64,000 nt of DNA. Source: Rallus limicola (Eukaryota; Chordata; Aves; Gruiformes; Rallidae). Shown here one piece after another: positions 23,601-38,600 of the stretch (positions are counted from its first letter, which is position 1; every line of letters begins with the position of its first letter). Both the position numbers and the translations under genes were made by a program. The stretch lies in the NCBI GenBank assembly GCA_022605955.1, contig JAKCOZ010000014.1, positions 12,530,001 to 12,594,000 on the forward strand, read 5' to 3'. The notes beneath the pieces are model-generated. The model saw only the letters and a list, made by a program, of their open reading frames with translations. It did not search any database and was not told where the DNA came from.

Positions 23601-26600
23601 GCCCTGAGTCCTCGAGTCTAACCGAGGTTAGAAGAGTGGGAAGGCTTCTCACTGACAGACAAGGAACTGGGGACGAGGAAATAACCAGGGAACAAAAGAG
23701 CGGTGTGATGTGCTGCCACAAACACTAGACTTGTTCTTGCCTGTTACCACTGGTCAACCCCTATGAAGTCTGCCTGCAGAACACCGGTCCGAAGGACAGC
23801 AAACCTTGGCCACAAGAACAGCGTCCACAGCTTCCAGACACGTGTCTCTCTCTGTATAACTCTGGTGGGATTCTGAACCTCTGCATTAGATACACACCTA
23901 ATGCCTGCACAAGCTGGAAGGGTCTCTGACAGCAACTAGGCCACAGTTAGCTCAGCCAACCTCTCCACTAGGTATCATAACACGGAATGGAAGTCTGCAG
24001 TGGGGTCAATCTACATAGGTTCTCAAGAAACCCAAGTTTGTGGTAGAAAGTCTAGGAACAGTATCAGTCCTACAGCTGATGTGAAGGGTATGTCTCACTG
24101 GGCTGTTCAAGGGGAGCAGCTGCTTATAATGGAAGAGTAAGATGGCTTTTCAGATTTCCCTGCAGCTTCCTGTAAAGCACTAGAACCACAGACCTCCCAA
24201 ACAGGGCATGGAAAGCAAGCTCAGCAGTCTCTCAATCCTCTGTAGTGAACACCAGGGGTCAAGAGATTTCATCTCAAATTGATCAAAGTCTGAGAAGCTG
24301 AACTCGTACCTCTTCCTTCAATTCTTCTCATTGAGAAGGGAATGTGGCTGTACAGACAGCACAGCACAACAAAGGGTCCTTCAGTTTCAGCTTTCTATCC
24401 TTACAAAGCCAAGATCTGAAGTCACAGAAAATCTAACAACTCTGGAACAATTGTTTTGGCCACACAACAGGAATCCCCAGTAAGGGTGAGTGGATGGAAT
24501 ATTGCAATACCAGAAAATGGGTTCTGAAGGGGCATGAAGAGGGACTTAGAATGAAACAACCTACTAAAAAGATACCAGTTGACCAATGAACTAAGCTCAT
24601 CACTGTGCTGTCAAACTGCCATCATGAACCTGTGGTCATGTTTAATCTGGGCAAGGGAGAAGAGATGAAGACCAGTGAAAGCAACCTGTCATACTGTCAT
24701 GCACTGAGAGGCAGATTATAGCCCTAAGGCTGCTTTAAGGCAAAAATTTAAGTTTTCCTTGAAAGAGGCTGTTTATATCTATTTTGTGAGTGTGAAGGTT
24801 AATTAGAAACTCAGAAGCAGATCACAATGGCATTTTAAGGTTTCAAGGTAGGTTAATGACAACTCATCACATCCAGGCCTTCAAAAAACAGAGAAAAAGA
24901 GACTGAATGTTAAATTGTATCCATGCCTAGCTACTGCATACACTGTTCTCTCCTGTACTTCCTGCAGTAAGGAAGTTTAACATAAAAGTCTATTCTGTTA
25001 CAGATCAGCTATTTCTGTAAACAAACTTCATGTGTTGTATTACAGAACTAGCTGAAAGTGTTTGAGAAACATTTGCTGATTCCTTAAGTTTACACATTAG
25101 GTTAGACTCAGTGCAGCAAGAAAGAGACTAGGAACGGGAGCAATCGGGGAGCTGATTAAAGGATGCTGCAATTCACCACTGCCTAATATATAACACAAGA
25201 TTTTCCTCCCCCCCCCCCCCCCCATTTTTAATCAAGTTAATTATTGTAAATGGCTGATTTCTTGCAGAATTCCTTGAGGCACCTTTTTTTTTTTGGAAAA
25301 ATTGATACATTAAGTTCAGCTGTAAATTGGTCAAAAGCAGCTCTAAAAAGCAGAGGCTGCAGTAACACAGAAAAAAGACTGAGCAGCAAGAAAAAACAGG
25401 AAATCATCTGAAAGACATAGAAGAAGAAAGGCAAATACCTGAAAGCAACACAATCCCCAGTCTATCATGTGCTGAGAACTGCATTTCATAACCTATATAA
25501 ACTAGCATTGTGAAAGAAAAACACTGTTTTCACCATTTCTTGGGACAGGTGTCTAGCATGATCTTAACACTTAAAAACATGTGCACCTCTTTCTCTTAAA
25601 AATAGCACTAACAACTGAAAAACCAATATTCCTCCAGGTAGACAGAGCAAAGCTCCCTTATTTCTGCAGATACCCAAGCACAACCACAGAAACAAATCAA
25701 ACAATAAACCCATTTTTCTTGGAATAGTACTTAATTCCACAATGTAGGCACCTGAAAGATGCTAGCTCTAAAAGCCTGACTAATAATTGCAAGAATTTAT
25801 CTCTCTGAAGTGAGAAGAGCCTTTCATCCTCCATTTCAAGAAGAAAAACAATTGTGCCAAGTGGAACTTACTGTGAGAGCCTACTCTGGTGGCTTTGGCT
25901 GGGGTAGTTGATTTTCTTCCTAGCAGCTACTATGGGGCTGGTTTGGCTTTGTGCTGGAAGCAGCGTTGGTAACACAGGGGTGTTTTAGTTACTGTTGAGC
26001 AGTGCTCACACACAGCCAAGGCCTTTTCTGTTTCTCAAGCCACCCCACCAGTGAGTTGGGAGAAATTGGGAAGGGACACAGCTGGGACAGCTGACCCTGA
26101 CTGACCAAACGGATATTCCATACCATATGATGGATGTTATGTTCAACATATAAAGCTGAGGGAAGAAGAAAGAAGGGAGGGACATTCAGGGTGATGGACT
26201 TTGTCTTCCCAAGTAACCATTAGGCTTGAAGGAGGCCTGCTGTCCTGGGGATGGCTGAACTCCAGCCTGCCCATGAGAAGTGGGGAATTAATTCGTTGGT
26301 TGGCTTTCCTTGTGTGTGTGGCTTTTGCTTTACCTAATGAACTGTCTTCACCTCAGCCTACAGGTTTTCTCACTTTCAGTCTTTCGACTCTCTTCCCCAT
26401 TCCACCAGGGGAGGGGTGAGTGAGCAGCTGCATGGGACTTAGCTGCTGGCTGAGGTTAAACCATGACACGTCATTAGGACATAAATACCTCTTGGGGATT
26501 CCTCCTTTTCACTTGCTCTCCTTCCTTTTAAAGTAAGCAAGCTAAATCCATTATAGAAAATTATCTTCAACCCCAAGGTCATCTTATTTTGCTTATTCCT

Positions 26601-29600
26601 GGATGGCAAAAACCTCCTATTGGCTGAACTAATCAAAGGCTGAACACCAACTCCATAGATGGAAAGTGTTCAGTTTTGACACTGAAGTAGATGGTGGAAA
26701 GAAATCAAATCAATGAGGGGCTGGAAGAAGTACACATCCTGTGCTGAATTTCACCAAGTGCAAAATAAACAAATGCAGTTCCCACTTTGGAGATTGGACA
26801 AGACGATGCAAAGGTGGAGATGAGTTTTAAATAAACGGATTGGCTTCCAGAACAATCCTATACATACCCTTTTTAGCAGCTACTGTTTTACTTGGAATTT
26901 TCTCTGTCTGTTTTGGGCCAAAAGATGATGAGAAAACAGGAGCAGAATCCTCTTCATCACTGTCCAATTTTGTTGTATCTAGAATCAGAGAGTAACATTT
27001 TTTCATTGCATATTTTAAATCAATTATATTAATTACAGTCAAAATTAATATCCAGAGAGCACTTCTGTTATCACAGCTGGGCTATGGATGCACTGTGATT
27101 TTCTTTTCTATGATACAAGTTTTGTTGTTCTAACTATCAGAACCTCCTTCCTCTTTTTCCTTTACAAATCTGGACACACTCCTCTATAACTACTATGTGA
27201 AGCTTGTGTATACCACATAAGCTCCCTAATATATTCCGTAACAGTCACTGTAAGATTCAGCAGATCAGTGAAAACAAGCTCACCATCATCTGTCTTCTGA
27301 GAGTAAGATCCAAAAGAGAAGATGTTCCCAAAATCTTGATTTTTCTTGTCTTGGGACATTTTTCTACTTCCAAACAGGAAAAAGAAATTCTATGAGTTGC
27401 ATTAAGTACACACTGAAGCATGCAGACATTATAATATTTGTATGAGGCTAAATTCCTTTTTTAGCACTACAAAGCATTTCTGGCATTTTTTTATATGCTT
27501 GCAACAGTCAAAGCCCTAAAATCACCCTTCAGTCACCAACTTCAGACATTTTAAGTTAGCAGAACTACATTTGTTTCTTCATACTAGACTGGCACAAGAT
27601 GGTAAGCAGAGAATCTTACAAAATGCAGTTGAATGGATGGTATTACTGACAGTGTACTGTCATTTGGTAACTCATGTTTACCTCTGCATAGGTAAACTGC
27701 AAGGCTGAGAGATAACATATGCTTCAATTCCTCCCCAGAAATGTATCAGTTTTATTTCCCATGGTACATGTAGAGTAATATAACAAGCTGTTGTTTCTCA
27801 GTTTTGTTCAGAGTCTTCTGCATTCAAAAAGATTATAATGAAATACATACTGCTGGAGTTACAGTACTTACTCTGGAGACGGCTTTGATTTGGCTGGGGA
27901 GAAGTCGTATTCATCTTTTTCTAAGCTGTCTGAGGGAACAAACTCATCCTCTCTGTCATTTGTAACTGGAGAGGCCTTTACTTTGAGCTCATCCAAGTCA
28001 TTATTATTGTTGGCATCGTCATCATCATCACCATCATCTTCTTCTTCTGAGAAGTCAAAAGTGTACTTGGGTCTCTCAGCTAAAAAACAACCAAAAAAAA
28101 ATCACATGTATACAGATTTAAAATGGTTGTTTATGTTAAAACATAAATAAATTGAAGTGGAAGTCACTAAACAATCCCAGATGCAGAGTAGACAAGACAA
28201 AAGACTGGGGGAAATGAAACTGGAGGAATAAGAGGACATAATTTGAAGTGTTGCCAAACATCTAACACCACTTGTAGCTCACTCAGATACCTTCAGCAAG
28301 CATCTGGAGACATCACTGCATAAGGACTTTTAAGGAATAAAAATCCTTTAAGGAATAAAAAACCTTCACTTGCAATTAAAGTTTTCTTGAATCTATTATT
28401 TGAACATTCTTCCTAATGAAGTGCTCAAAAAATTTATCAATAATTTTCTGGAAAATTTTCTGGAAAATTATTGTGTTTTCCTTTAACTATCAAATATTTA
28501 GATATTTTCCAAACTTTCTGTCCCTGGTATTTTTCCTTTTCACAGACTGTTCAGAATTATTTTTGGTAAATTTTTACTAGCCACTTGGGCTTTTGGGCTT
28601 TATTTGACAGTATAATTGTTTTAGGGTTTTTTTCCCCGTTTGTAATGGCATTGTCTATTTCTTGTATAATTCACTATTCACTATTTTTTTGAGTAATTTC
28701 TGTTCTAGTGTTTAGAATAAGGAAAAGATTTCTGGACAACTTATAAAACCTTACTTATCAATTTAAGTTCCCAGTCTTGACATTAATAGGCTTTATTCAT
28801 AACTGTACAGTGAAAAAAATGTAATGCAAGCTATCTGTAGAGATGAAGTCCTGGAGGAAGGCTATGGTCAAAGGAAAATGTAGGTCTGTGGTTGAAACTG
28901 AGTTTACAATGTGCAATTCATAGAAGCTTGGGTACCTGCAGCTCTCCTAAGCAGAGAGTCTCTTGGAATAATCACAGGCTCGTTCTCTTCTAAATCACTT
29001 TCAGACTTGGATTCATCATCTGACCATGGGTTTCGTTTCTTCACTTTTTTTGCACTGGATTTTGCAGATGACGGTGTTCTTCTTACCCTTGTACCTGACA
29101 CAAGTTAAAGCATTTACTACAGTCAGGGTAAAAAAATACTCGTGTCTTTTCTAATCCTTATGATGCATACATTTAGCATAAATTTTAATTTCAAACATTT
29201 CTCCTTTAAATGTTGGAAGTTGAAAAATTTGTGATGATTATTTCACACAGAAGCTGACCTGCTGCTGCCAAATAAATTAATTTTATACCTGAACAAGGTA
29301 TAAAAGTCTCTAATTTGAAGTTTCAGTTCTTCTGCTGTCAAAACTTCCATTATTTTAAAAAATATTTAAATTTGTTGAGGTTTTCCAGGAAAAGAACAAG
29401 CAGTTTTCCATTATTCAGGAAACATGATCAGGAAAACTTATTGGAAAAACTGAATTAACATGGGAAAAAGATACCCTTTTGGGCGTTAACAATGTGGTCA
29501 GTCAATTGTAGGACAAGCCCAGGTCAATCTGGACTAATTGGCTCTGGTTCACACCAACTAGGGTGAATTTGAGCTGCCTATAGACATTCATCAGGGTACT

Positions 29601-32600
29601 CAGTTAAACTATGCTGGTTAGATAATCCCTGGGTAATTAAAACAGGAACTTATATCAGCAAAAGTATTTATGTAACCACTCTTTATTCCCTTTTTTTTTT
29701 TAAAAAATGTCATGCTTAAAAACTTCTGGTTTTAGCTTTGTTGTTCTGTTGCTGTCCCCTCATAACCATGTATTTCTCAAACACTAATAATAACAGAGGA
29801 AAGAGGGAGTTTAACATAGACATTGGTAAGTCTGCCAAGCCATAATATACATAACTTTCAAAAAGTCAGAATGACTGAGTATGTCGACAGGAACATATAT
29901 TCACTTAAGCAAGTTTTACAATCTATACTGTTATGCAAACTGAAGGTGAGTGCCATGTTCTCCTATGTCAGACAGCATGCAAATTAAAAATTTCAATTTG
30001 CACAGAATTAGTCTAATTATGTAAAATTAATCTATTTTTCTACTCAGAAATTCAAAGACTTGGAACCCCCCAAAATCTGAATGTAGAACCCCCATAGAAG
30101 CAGTTTACGCAGGACAAATTCAGCAGAGTACTTTCAAGTGTTTCTACACATCACTTTTGTGAAGAAAATCAAATGAAAGAGTGATCAATGTGGTATATTT
30201 TCCTTTTCCCTATGTGTTAAAAGGATATTTAATGCCCAATCAGTATACACAACTAAGGTTAACTATGACTGTGTAAGGATCTTACCAGGCTCCTTCTTCT
30301 CTCTCTTCGGTTTTGGGGTTTTAGTTGCTGTGGCTGATGTATTCAATGAGTCATCCCCACCACCCTCAGCTGGTACACCACCAAATTCTTCATCAAATTC
30401 CATTTTTATTGCTAGAGAATCAGTTTCACCCTAAAAATATTTAGAAGTCGGACAAAACAAAATAAAATGCACCTTTATATTTCAAAATAGAACTGGAGTA
30501 GTTTTGTACAAGGCAATAAATGAAGTAGACCTGTACATTGACATTTGTGGAATAGTCTCAGAAAGAAGGAATCTCAATGTAAACAGCTGAACAAGTAGTC
30601 ACAGGAGGCTTTTAAATGTAAAAGAAATCCAGTATTAACTTCTTTATGCTTTGCCAGCAAAACAGTATAAATAAAGCATTAATAAGTTTTGGATTTAAGC
30701 TAAAAGAGTAAAAAAAAAAAACCAAACAAAAACCCCTCAATTAAAGAATAATCTAACTATAACACTAGTTTTGATTTACCTTTTTCTTTTTCAGCAATTT
30801 CCTACTGGCATCAGCTTTCATGGCAGATGTGATCTGTGGAACTATTCTTCTGCCAAATGGTGATGGCATGGTCTCTTCCAACTGAAGTTTCTTCATCTTG
30901 GGTTTACCAACTTTGCCTTTTATTGGTTTGCCAACCATGCCAGCCAAAACATCTTCCCTTTCCTGTGCCTCTACTTTCTATCAAACAAGGAGAGGCGGGG
31001 CAGGGGGAACACATTTTTTTTTTTAATGAGGACAAAGTGGAATGTGGTGATTACTTAAGATTCATCTGCTTTTTACCTGAAACATAAGATTTCCCTTAGT
31101 TCTCACTTGAATTGTAACACATTTTCCAGTAATGGAAAACCAGCCTCTTAATCTTGGCAAATTCTTCATTACCCCGTACAAGTTAAAAACTATGCTTTCA
31201 TTCAACAGTAAAAAATACAAACATTGCTCAACTGAAAAAATCTCTTTTATCAAGATTCTTTCTCATGTATTTGTCTGGGTACTAAGGCAACCTTTAAGGA
31301 TTTCAACATTTAATTTAAGCAGCTAGTTTCTAGAGTAATTTTAAGGCACATTTTCAGTCCTTTAATCAGCTTTTTTTCACAGTATGCAACAGAACACTTC
31401 CAATTGGAGCTGTACCATGAATACAGACAGACATAAAACAAACATCTTATTTGTATTATCCTGTGTCACTTCAAAAGATTACATTAGCCCTTTTCAGGCA
31501 ACACTGAATGCTGAGGCTCAGTGAGTTATCTACCAATAGGGCAGTAGCTTTCTGCAGAGCTACTGATGAGGCAAAGTAAGAGCCCCTCATACAGTCCTTA
31601 ACAGGCTGCACACTTTGTTCCTGCAGGCACAGCTTTGCATTTCACAATACCCACTGCCTCCCAACCAAGTAGATCACATAGAACTGCTATAATTATTACC
31701 ATTACCAGCTAGCACTCCCAGGTTTTTGTGTCATCTGAAAACAGATTTTTCTCCTGTCATTTTTCTTTTACTATCACTAACTTGGAAAAAAAACCCCATG
31801 AAATTGTATAGATGCAAGAGACAGTCGCTGAGGAAACACAACTAGGAACACAAATACCCAATACTGATTTCTCATTTATCACTATATTTGGAGATCTATC
31901 TTTTTTTAATGACAACTACTGTAGTCTTATTATTTAATACTTATACTTAATTAATGCTTTTAATTAAATTAATGTAATAGTTTTAGAAAGATTGTTAAAA
32001 TAAAACATACTTCAAGCTCTTCAACAAAGGCTGCTAAATCTTCTTTCCAGAGATCTGAAGAAGATTTCCTTTTAAGGTCATTTAGTTCTCTCTCCTAAAA
32101 CGTGAAAGTAGTATGTAGAATGTAAGTTACTAAGTTACAACTAAAGTAAATGCTATCAAAAATGAACATTCATGATCAGACACATCAGCAATTACTGTAT
32201 CATTTCAGAACAAGCCTTCCATGCCATACCAACCTTTGAATCTCTCTGCTTAATTAACTCTTCTACTTTCTCTTTCGTGAGTGACCAGAGAGACATGTTT
32301 AAGATATAGTTAAAGTCAGGGCCAGAAGTTGAGCCAGAAGCTGAGGAAGCATCATCATTTGGGTTCTGTGGGTCTTCCTCTTCTGCTGCCTAAAGTGAAA
32401 TATTCACAATTAGAAGTATTAATAATCTGTTAACATTGCCCCAAAGTACCATCACAGACTAGTAAGTTACATCCTCATACCTTTAATAACCTTAACATTT
32501 TTCTGGACCTGTGACTTTCAATTGTTGGAATATTTAATCATTTAATTTAAGAAAACAAACCTGGACCTGTAGCCTTGTATGTTATTGGCTACAGGCATTA

Positions 32601-35600
32601 GTTCCATTTAGCTATTGCACAGTGATGAGACCTTTCCCTTGGGATGTTCATGTGTACCTGTTTCTTCAGAAATGAGCATGGTCTTTTGGATAAAGAACTG
32701 ATATCAAAGCCCTGAACGTACAAACTGTGGTTTGGAAGTGGATCAAAATTTCTCATAATAATAGTTTTGATATAAAATACAACAAACTGCATGGAGTTAA
32801 AAAACAGTAGTTAAAAAATAACCAAGAAAGCAAGGAGGGAAAAACAGTGGCAAGGGCACAGAAAAGCCATGGCTGACAGAAATTTGAAATTGCTTTTCAA
32901 AGTAGTTTCATCCTCCCATAGTGAAGTGTAAAATTAAGCTTGTCACATATCTTTTTTAGAACAATAAAAAACTCTTGCATTTTAAAAAAGGAGAAGTAAA
33001 TATAGGGTGAGGTGAAATTTACTTGAAGTTCAAAAGTCATAGCTTTATGATATTCATGTTTCATCACAGAAAACTGATTACGTTATATATAATAACATTT
33101 TAAAAGAATATGATAAGAAGGGGAAAATTAGTTATATATGTGGGTAACTGATAGACAATTTTATGTATCAAGTTGCCAGTTTTGATTTGAGTACACTAAG
33201 AAATTAAATCCTCTCTATTCTCATTTTCAGACTTCCAGTATCTACTTTTCTTTTAAGAATTATCCGTATTATACCAATATTTTATGATGACATTTATGCA
33301 CTTTTAAAAATGTGATGCAATATTTTTGTGTAAGTTTCATCTTTATTTTTAAAAGCAAAGCAAATAAGGAGTAAGGAATTATTTATTTATTTGTTTGTGT
33401 TATAAATTCAGAGTACTAGAAAACAAACATCTGAATAAATTAATATTAGTTATAACATTAAGACCATCAAATATATCCAGATATTTGAGATTATTACCTT
33501 TTCCTGTGCTTCTTTCCAGGCTTTTACTGGATCAGATTCATAACCTCTCTGGACCAACATCTGAATCAAATCTCTTTTTGATCTGTTTTCTATAAGAAAC
33601 ACACACAAATGGGGGAGGAGGTGGGGGGACGTGGGAAATCAGTATCATCAAAACAAACGTCTTACATGCAAATACATTCCACTATATTCAAATCATTCAC
33701 AGATTCCCCCCCCCCCCCACTGGTACCCATTCTAACTTACATTTACTCACCTATGGTAATTTTCCCTTGTATCTTCTCTAGCACGAAACGAGCCTGGTTG
33801 TTAAGCTTGGTAGATTCTGCCCCCAACATTCCCACAAGCCATTCCTTGCGTAAACTGTAATAATGCAATCGCAAGTCAAAGAACTCCTTCAGGATGTCTT
33901 GCACGGTTTCATATTTCTTCAAACATCCCATATGGTCAAACAGCACCTATAAAATACATCATATACTGCTTGAGAGAGATTGCATAACTCAGATTTTGTT
34001 AACCATTGCGTACAGGTGTATTTCTATTGCACATATACAAGCACGATCCAAAAAGCAGTGTTTTGTAGACTGAACTCAAACCTTACTATGGAGCTACAGA
34101 GCACTGCTGGACAGATTTTATCTTTATTTACAAGCAGATTTAAGATGAGATTTATTGTAACAAATTCAAACAGGAAGATGGCTATAGAGAGAAATATGCC
34201 TGAATTCAGTCGAACAGCTAATTTTATCTTAATATTAAAGTACGAGTTTAGTAGCACCTAATGATTCATAATTCTTTAACATAACAGTTGGAAAGGATCT
34301 TTAATAATCTTTCAGTTCAACTATCAAATCTGCCACTTTTCAGCTGTGAAAACTGTCATTCTTCAAGCACAAAGAAAGAAATAATTTTTACATCATAGGT
34401 GGAATCAACACCACCTGAATTCTGACATCTCCAGTTTAGACATTTACAGGTGAGCCGGTCACCCTACGTGCCCTTAGTAACCAACTGAAAGAACTAAGCC
34501 CATCTAGAGAGCAATTCATCTATCTAAAACATCTATCTGGGATTCAAGTGAACAATGATTAGCTAGCATAACTTTTTTAGACACTTACCCTAGGGGGCAG
34601 GTCAATTCCTACACAGAAAGCAGCCCTTACTATTTATTTCAACAGGCAAAAACCACATGATCAAGCTGAAAAATATTTTGTGATGAGCACTGATTCTCAC
34701 AGTAGTTCATATGGTTGCTTAAACCTGTGAGAAACACTATCAGCTTGATTTGGTAGATTGACTTTTCAAGCACAATCTACAAAACGGGTTGAGCAAGGCC
34801 TTTTCCCTCTCCCAATTCTCATCTTTCATTTACTTCTAAATTGCTTTCACATAAATTTTGCTTTATGCAATAATAGCAACAGTTATGGTATTTTCACTTT
34901 CTGATACCATCAAAGTAGTATTTGCCATTAAAAAAAAAACAACCCAGAACAGCTTTTTCAGTCTCTGTAAAGACAGGTTATTTGGAAAGATTTTAACAGA
35001 AATTATCTTACAATTCACATCTGTCTCATAATAGATGGGCATGTGTATTTTACTCACATTCCTACTCCCATCTTGCTACAAGCACAATAAACCATATGAG
35101 TAATTTACAAAACTTATTATGCCTTCAGCAGCTTAAGTACAGTATTTCTATACTTTACAACCAAAAATGGGATTTATGTTGGTGGAAATATTGGATCATT
35201 TAACTCCTATAGAGGAGCAATAGTCCTGCCTAAATACAGTTTTGAAAACCTTGTCTCAAGTTTAAAGCTCAAATCTAATTATCATATGGCAGAAAGTTAT
35301 TTGTATGGTCTACTTCAACCATTTTTGGTTAGCTATGCAGGACATTTTCAGTTGCCAGAAACTAACCACCCCAAGCCTGTCTAAATTGGATTGAACGATT
35401 CACTTGGTCTAAAAATGGATTTGCTGCTCTATCCTGACAATATTTTTCATCACTACAATTTTCTGCTATGCAAACCATTTCAAATACACAGTATACTGTT
35501 CAGTACTAAGTAACAAAGTTCACTACAAAAACATTTGAGTTTACAACAAGCAACAGTAAGGATTCTGAGAGCCAAACATGAAAAAGTTACCATAGAATTA

Positions 35601-38600
35601 CAAGTAAGACTTGTTTGAAGCTTAAAGACTTTGTGCAATCCAGCAGCTTCTGCCTGTGCAAGCTTTTCTTCTGTCATCTTCACAACAAATTTCACAGTCG
35701 TATCAGTGTGATATTCCTTATAGTCAGAAATTAACGCTGGAGTTTTTTCAGTCCCATTCAACATAGGTTCTAGAACCTGTTCTTTGTACACCTGTAAAAA
35801 AGGGGTAGCACAAACTAGAAATGCTTCTTAAAATCCTTAATTCTTTAAACCAACTGCACCCTGTAAGATTTCAAAGCTTTGTGCATTACATCTGATACAA
35901 GTTATAATTTAAAGAACCAGTATAACTTGCAAAACACAGGCCAGGACTAGCACAAACAGAAGAGACCTCTAACAAGGACAGAAAAGTCTATTCAAAAGAG
36001 AAAAGGGATAAAGTGGAGCAGCAGATATTCTTTGTAGTATGGACAGTAGATGGCACAAGTAGAAAATCACCTGCTACAAAGGCACACAAAAGAATGAAAA
36101 CAATATGCCTTCCATGTATGTATCACCATCAGAAATTGTCTTAAAAGTCCATCAGTATTCAGGATTACACAATTTAACAAGGAACGTTGTGTCATTTTGG
36201 GGTTTTATGTAAATATATTTCTCTGTTACTTACCTGGGTCCATGTCCTTACAGGAAGCTCTGTAATTTCTACTGTGTTCCTGTCAACCACAAATATTTCA
36301 CCACTGACTACGTACTGGTTTTGACCAAGTTCCTGAATGGTTCCTTTGAAGTTTTTGTAGTTTGGAAGCTGAAATTGTAAAAAACAGCAAAGAGTAATAA
36401 TCCTTATAATAAAACATCAGGAAAACATTTGTTTCCTATACATCATACAGCTTCATATTGGACTAACCCATCAGCCAGTGCCTCATACCTCTGAAAATCT
36501 TAAGTCATAGGAAAAATGCTACAGAAGAAAACCAGAATAGACATGTGCACATGACAGAAGCAAGTACCTTAAGGTGTATAGAGTTGACAAATGATTAAGA
36601 TGATGCAGCTGGGTTTTTGTTTGGTTTGTTTGTGGGGTTTTCTGTTTGGTTTTGTTTTTCTTTTTCCTTAAAAAAAGAAAACTGCAAGCACAGATAAGGC
36701 ATGACAGAAAGGAGATTAACACCCCAGTCTCACAATAGTTTTACTGAAGTGGTGCTACCTCCCCTAACCATTTTTTCATTCTTGAGCTGTTTGGCAAAGA
36801 TAGTGGAACCCATCCAGTTCAAAAAGTAACTAAGAGGGAAAGGAATTCTTTTTAACTGAATTGATTCCCTTATCCAGCTTACCATGCAGCCACCAACACA
36901 TACCAGCATACAGAAAGCAGCTAGATGGAGACAGAACTGCCTCTTTCAACCACAGTGAGGCTTCAATTGTGAGACTACACAGAAGGCCTAGGACTCCTAA
37001 AGGAAGGGCAATGGGTTGCATTAATGAAAAAAAAAAATATTCATTGTTCCCAAGCTATTTGCAAAAGGAAATTCACTATGTCATAAAAATAGATTATACA
37101 CTCTTGGTGAACTGTGATCTAAGTAGATAAGGTGTTTTTGCTTCTATAACTTGCTAAACACAGCAAAGTTGCAATATTCATCAGTTGTAAAGTAGAAGTT
37201 ATTTTATCTGTATTTCATCTGTTAGTTAAAGGTATTTTGGGTTCACCCAGGCCTTCCTCCTGTCCAAATTTTTTCAAATATACAGCAATTCTGAACTTTC
37301 TTATAAAATTTAAAATAAAGGGACAGAAGCTAGCTGCAGTTTAGAAGCTTCTGATTTTCTTGAACAGCGACAGTATCTTCTCCTATGTTTACAGATATAT
37401 AAAAGAGAATATAATTCAGACAAAACAGGAAATGTTATGTTTAGCTGAAGATGAGTAGTGGTAACACATCCAAAAAAGAAAAGAGCAGTACAACTTTCTA
37501 TTCTGCTGCCATGCCGTAACTACCCTGTAAGACCTCCAACTGTGAAGGCTTACAGTCAGTAGACTGAAGAACAAGTCCTCTGAAACAACCAGAAAAATAC
37601 AAATTACAATGGTTTTGCTTCAAAGTGACCTTCTCCAGCCTTATCCCAACAGTCAAGTTAAGCTCCTACATGAAATTACTAGGACAATCCAATTTAGATG
37701 TTCCAGTAACCAAGCATTTCTAGAGTGATACGAATTCATTCTGTAAGTACTAAGTAAGGTTTGTTTAGCAAACATATAAAAGACCAGTATATACTATTAT
37801 TTTTACCATTGGGTGGGGATCTAAGCCATCCAGCATTCGTCTGACATTGTTTACAATCTCTCTGGTGTCGTAGTTTGGAAGTTTGCAAGCCCATCCAGTG
37901 CCAATGCCTTCAGCTCCATTCACTAAAACCATAGGGATGATGGGAATATACCATTCAGGCTCTACACGTTGGTTGTCATCATAAAGGAATTTAAGCAAGT
38001 TGTCATCCACTGATGGAAAAAGCAATCTTGCTAAAGGGCTTTAGGAAGGAAAAAGAAGAAAACTGTTTAGCTGGAGCCCAGTAAGTAAAGTACATAATCC
38101 CAACAGTCCATGGGTCGAAATACTATCTATTTCTAGATCTTTTCTCATGTCCTCCTTTTGCCATTCTGAAGCTGAAAATACATTGTATACATATGTCCTG
38201 AGAAATGGAAGTTCTTCCAAACGGTAAAGTGTGTTCCTAAGAGATGTTGTTTGTTTTATTCACCATAACACATGTACATGATATATGAGAAATCGATAGC
38301 ACTTAACATCTACAAAAATACCATTCTTTGAGGCTTTCAGAGCAGAGTTTTCAATGTGACAGTAGGTCACCCAGTAATAAAGAGTTACTGCATGCAAACA
38401 GTTGCAAAATTCATTACTTAATTGTAGGCCTAGAATGAAAATGCTACAGAGGTTTTACTGCTTACTCCTTTTGCTCACCTAGAACCTTGCCCTGGGTGAC
38501 CACCATTTCCAGGACCTCATGCAGAAAGGAAAATGTATGAAATTAAGTTTGCTACAGAAAGAATATATACTAGAAAGAGAATAAAACCTGATACTTGTGT

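Larger units (their letters stand above)
21948..26867 (-). other. TOP2B: TOP2B intron 33 (4.9 kb)
   Basis: Holds the solo LTR (25872-26468), a C16 run (25208-25223) and a faint CR1 tail (22531-22580). The rest is unique AT-rich sequence with no supportable gene. Confidence 0.85.

Noticed and set aside
38475..38520. Exon-like - strand block ending in GTGAGC donor ([12 protein letters not shown])
   Set aside because: Does not fit TOP2 sequence; exons 20 and 21 already join in phase (MLS-PLARLL) without it.
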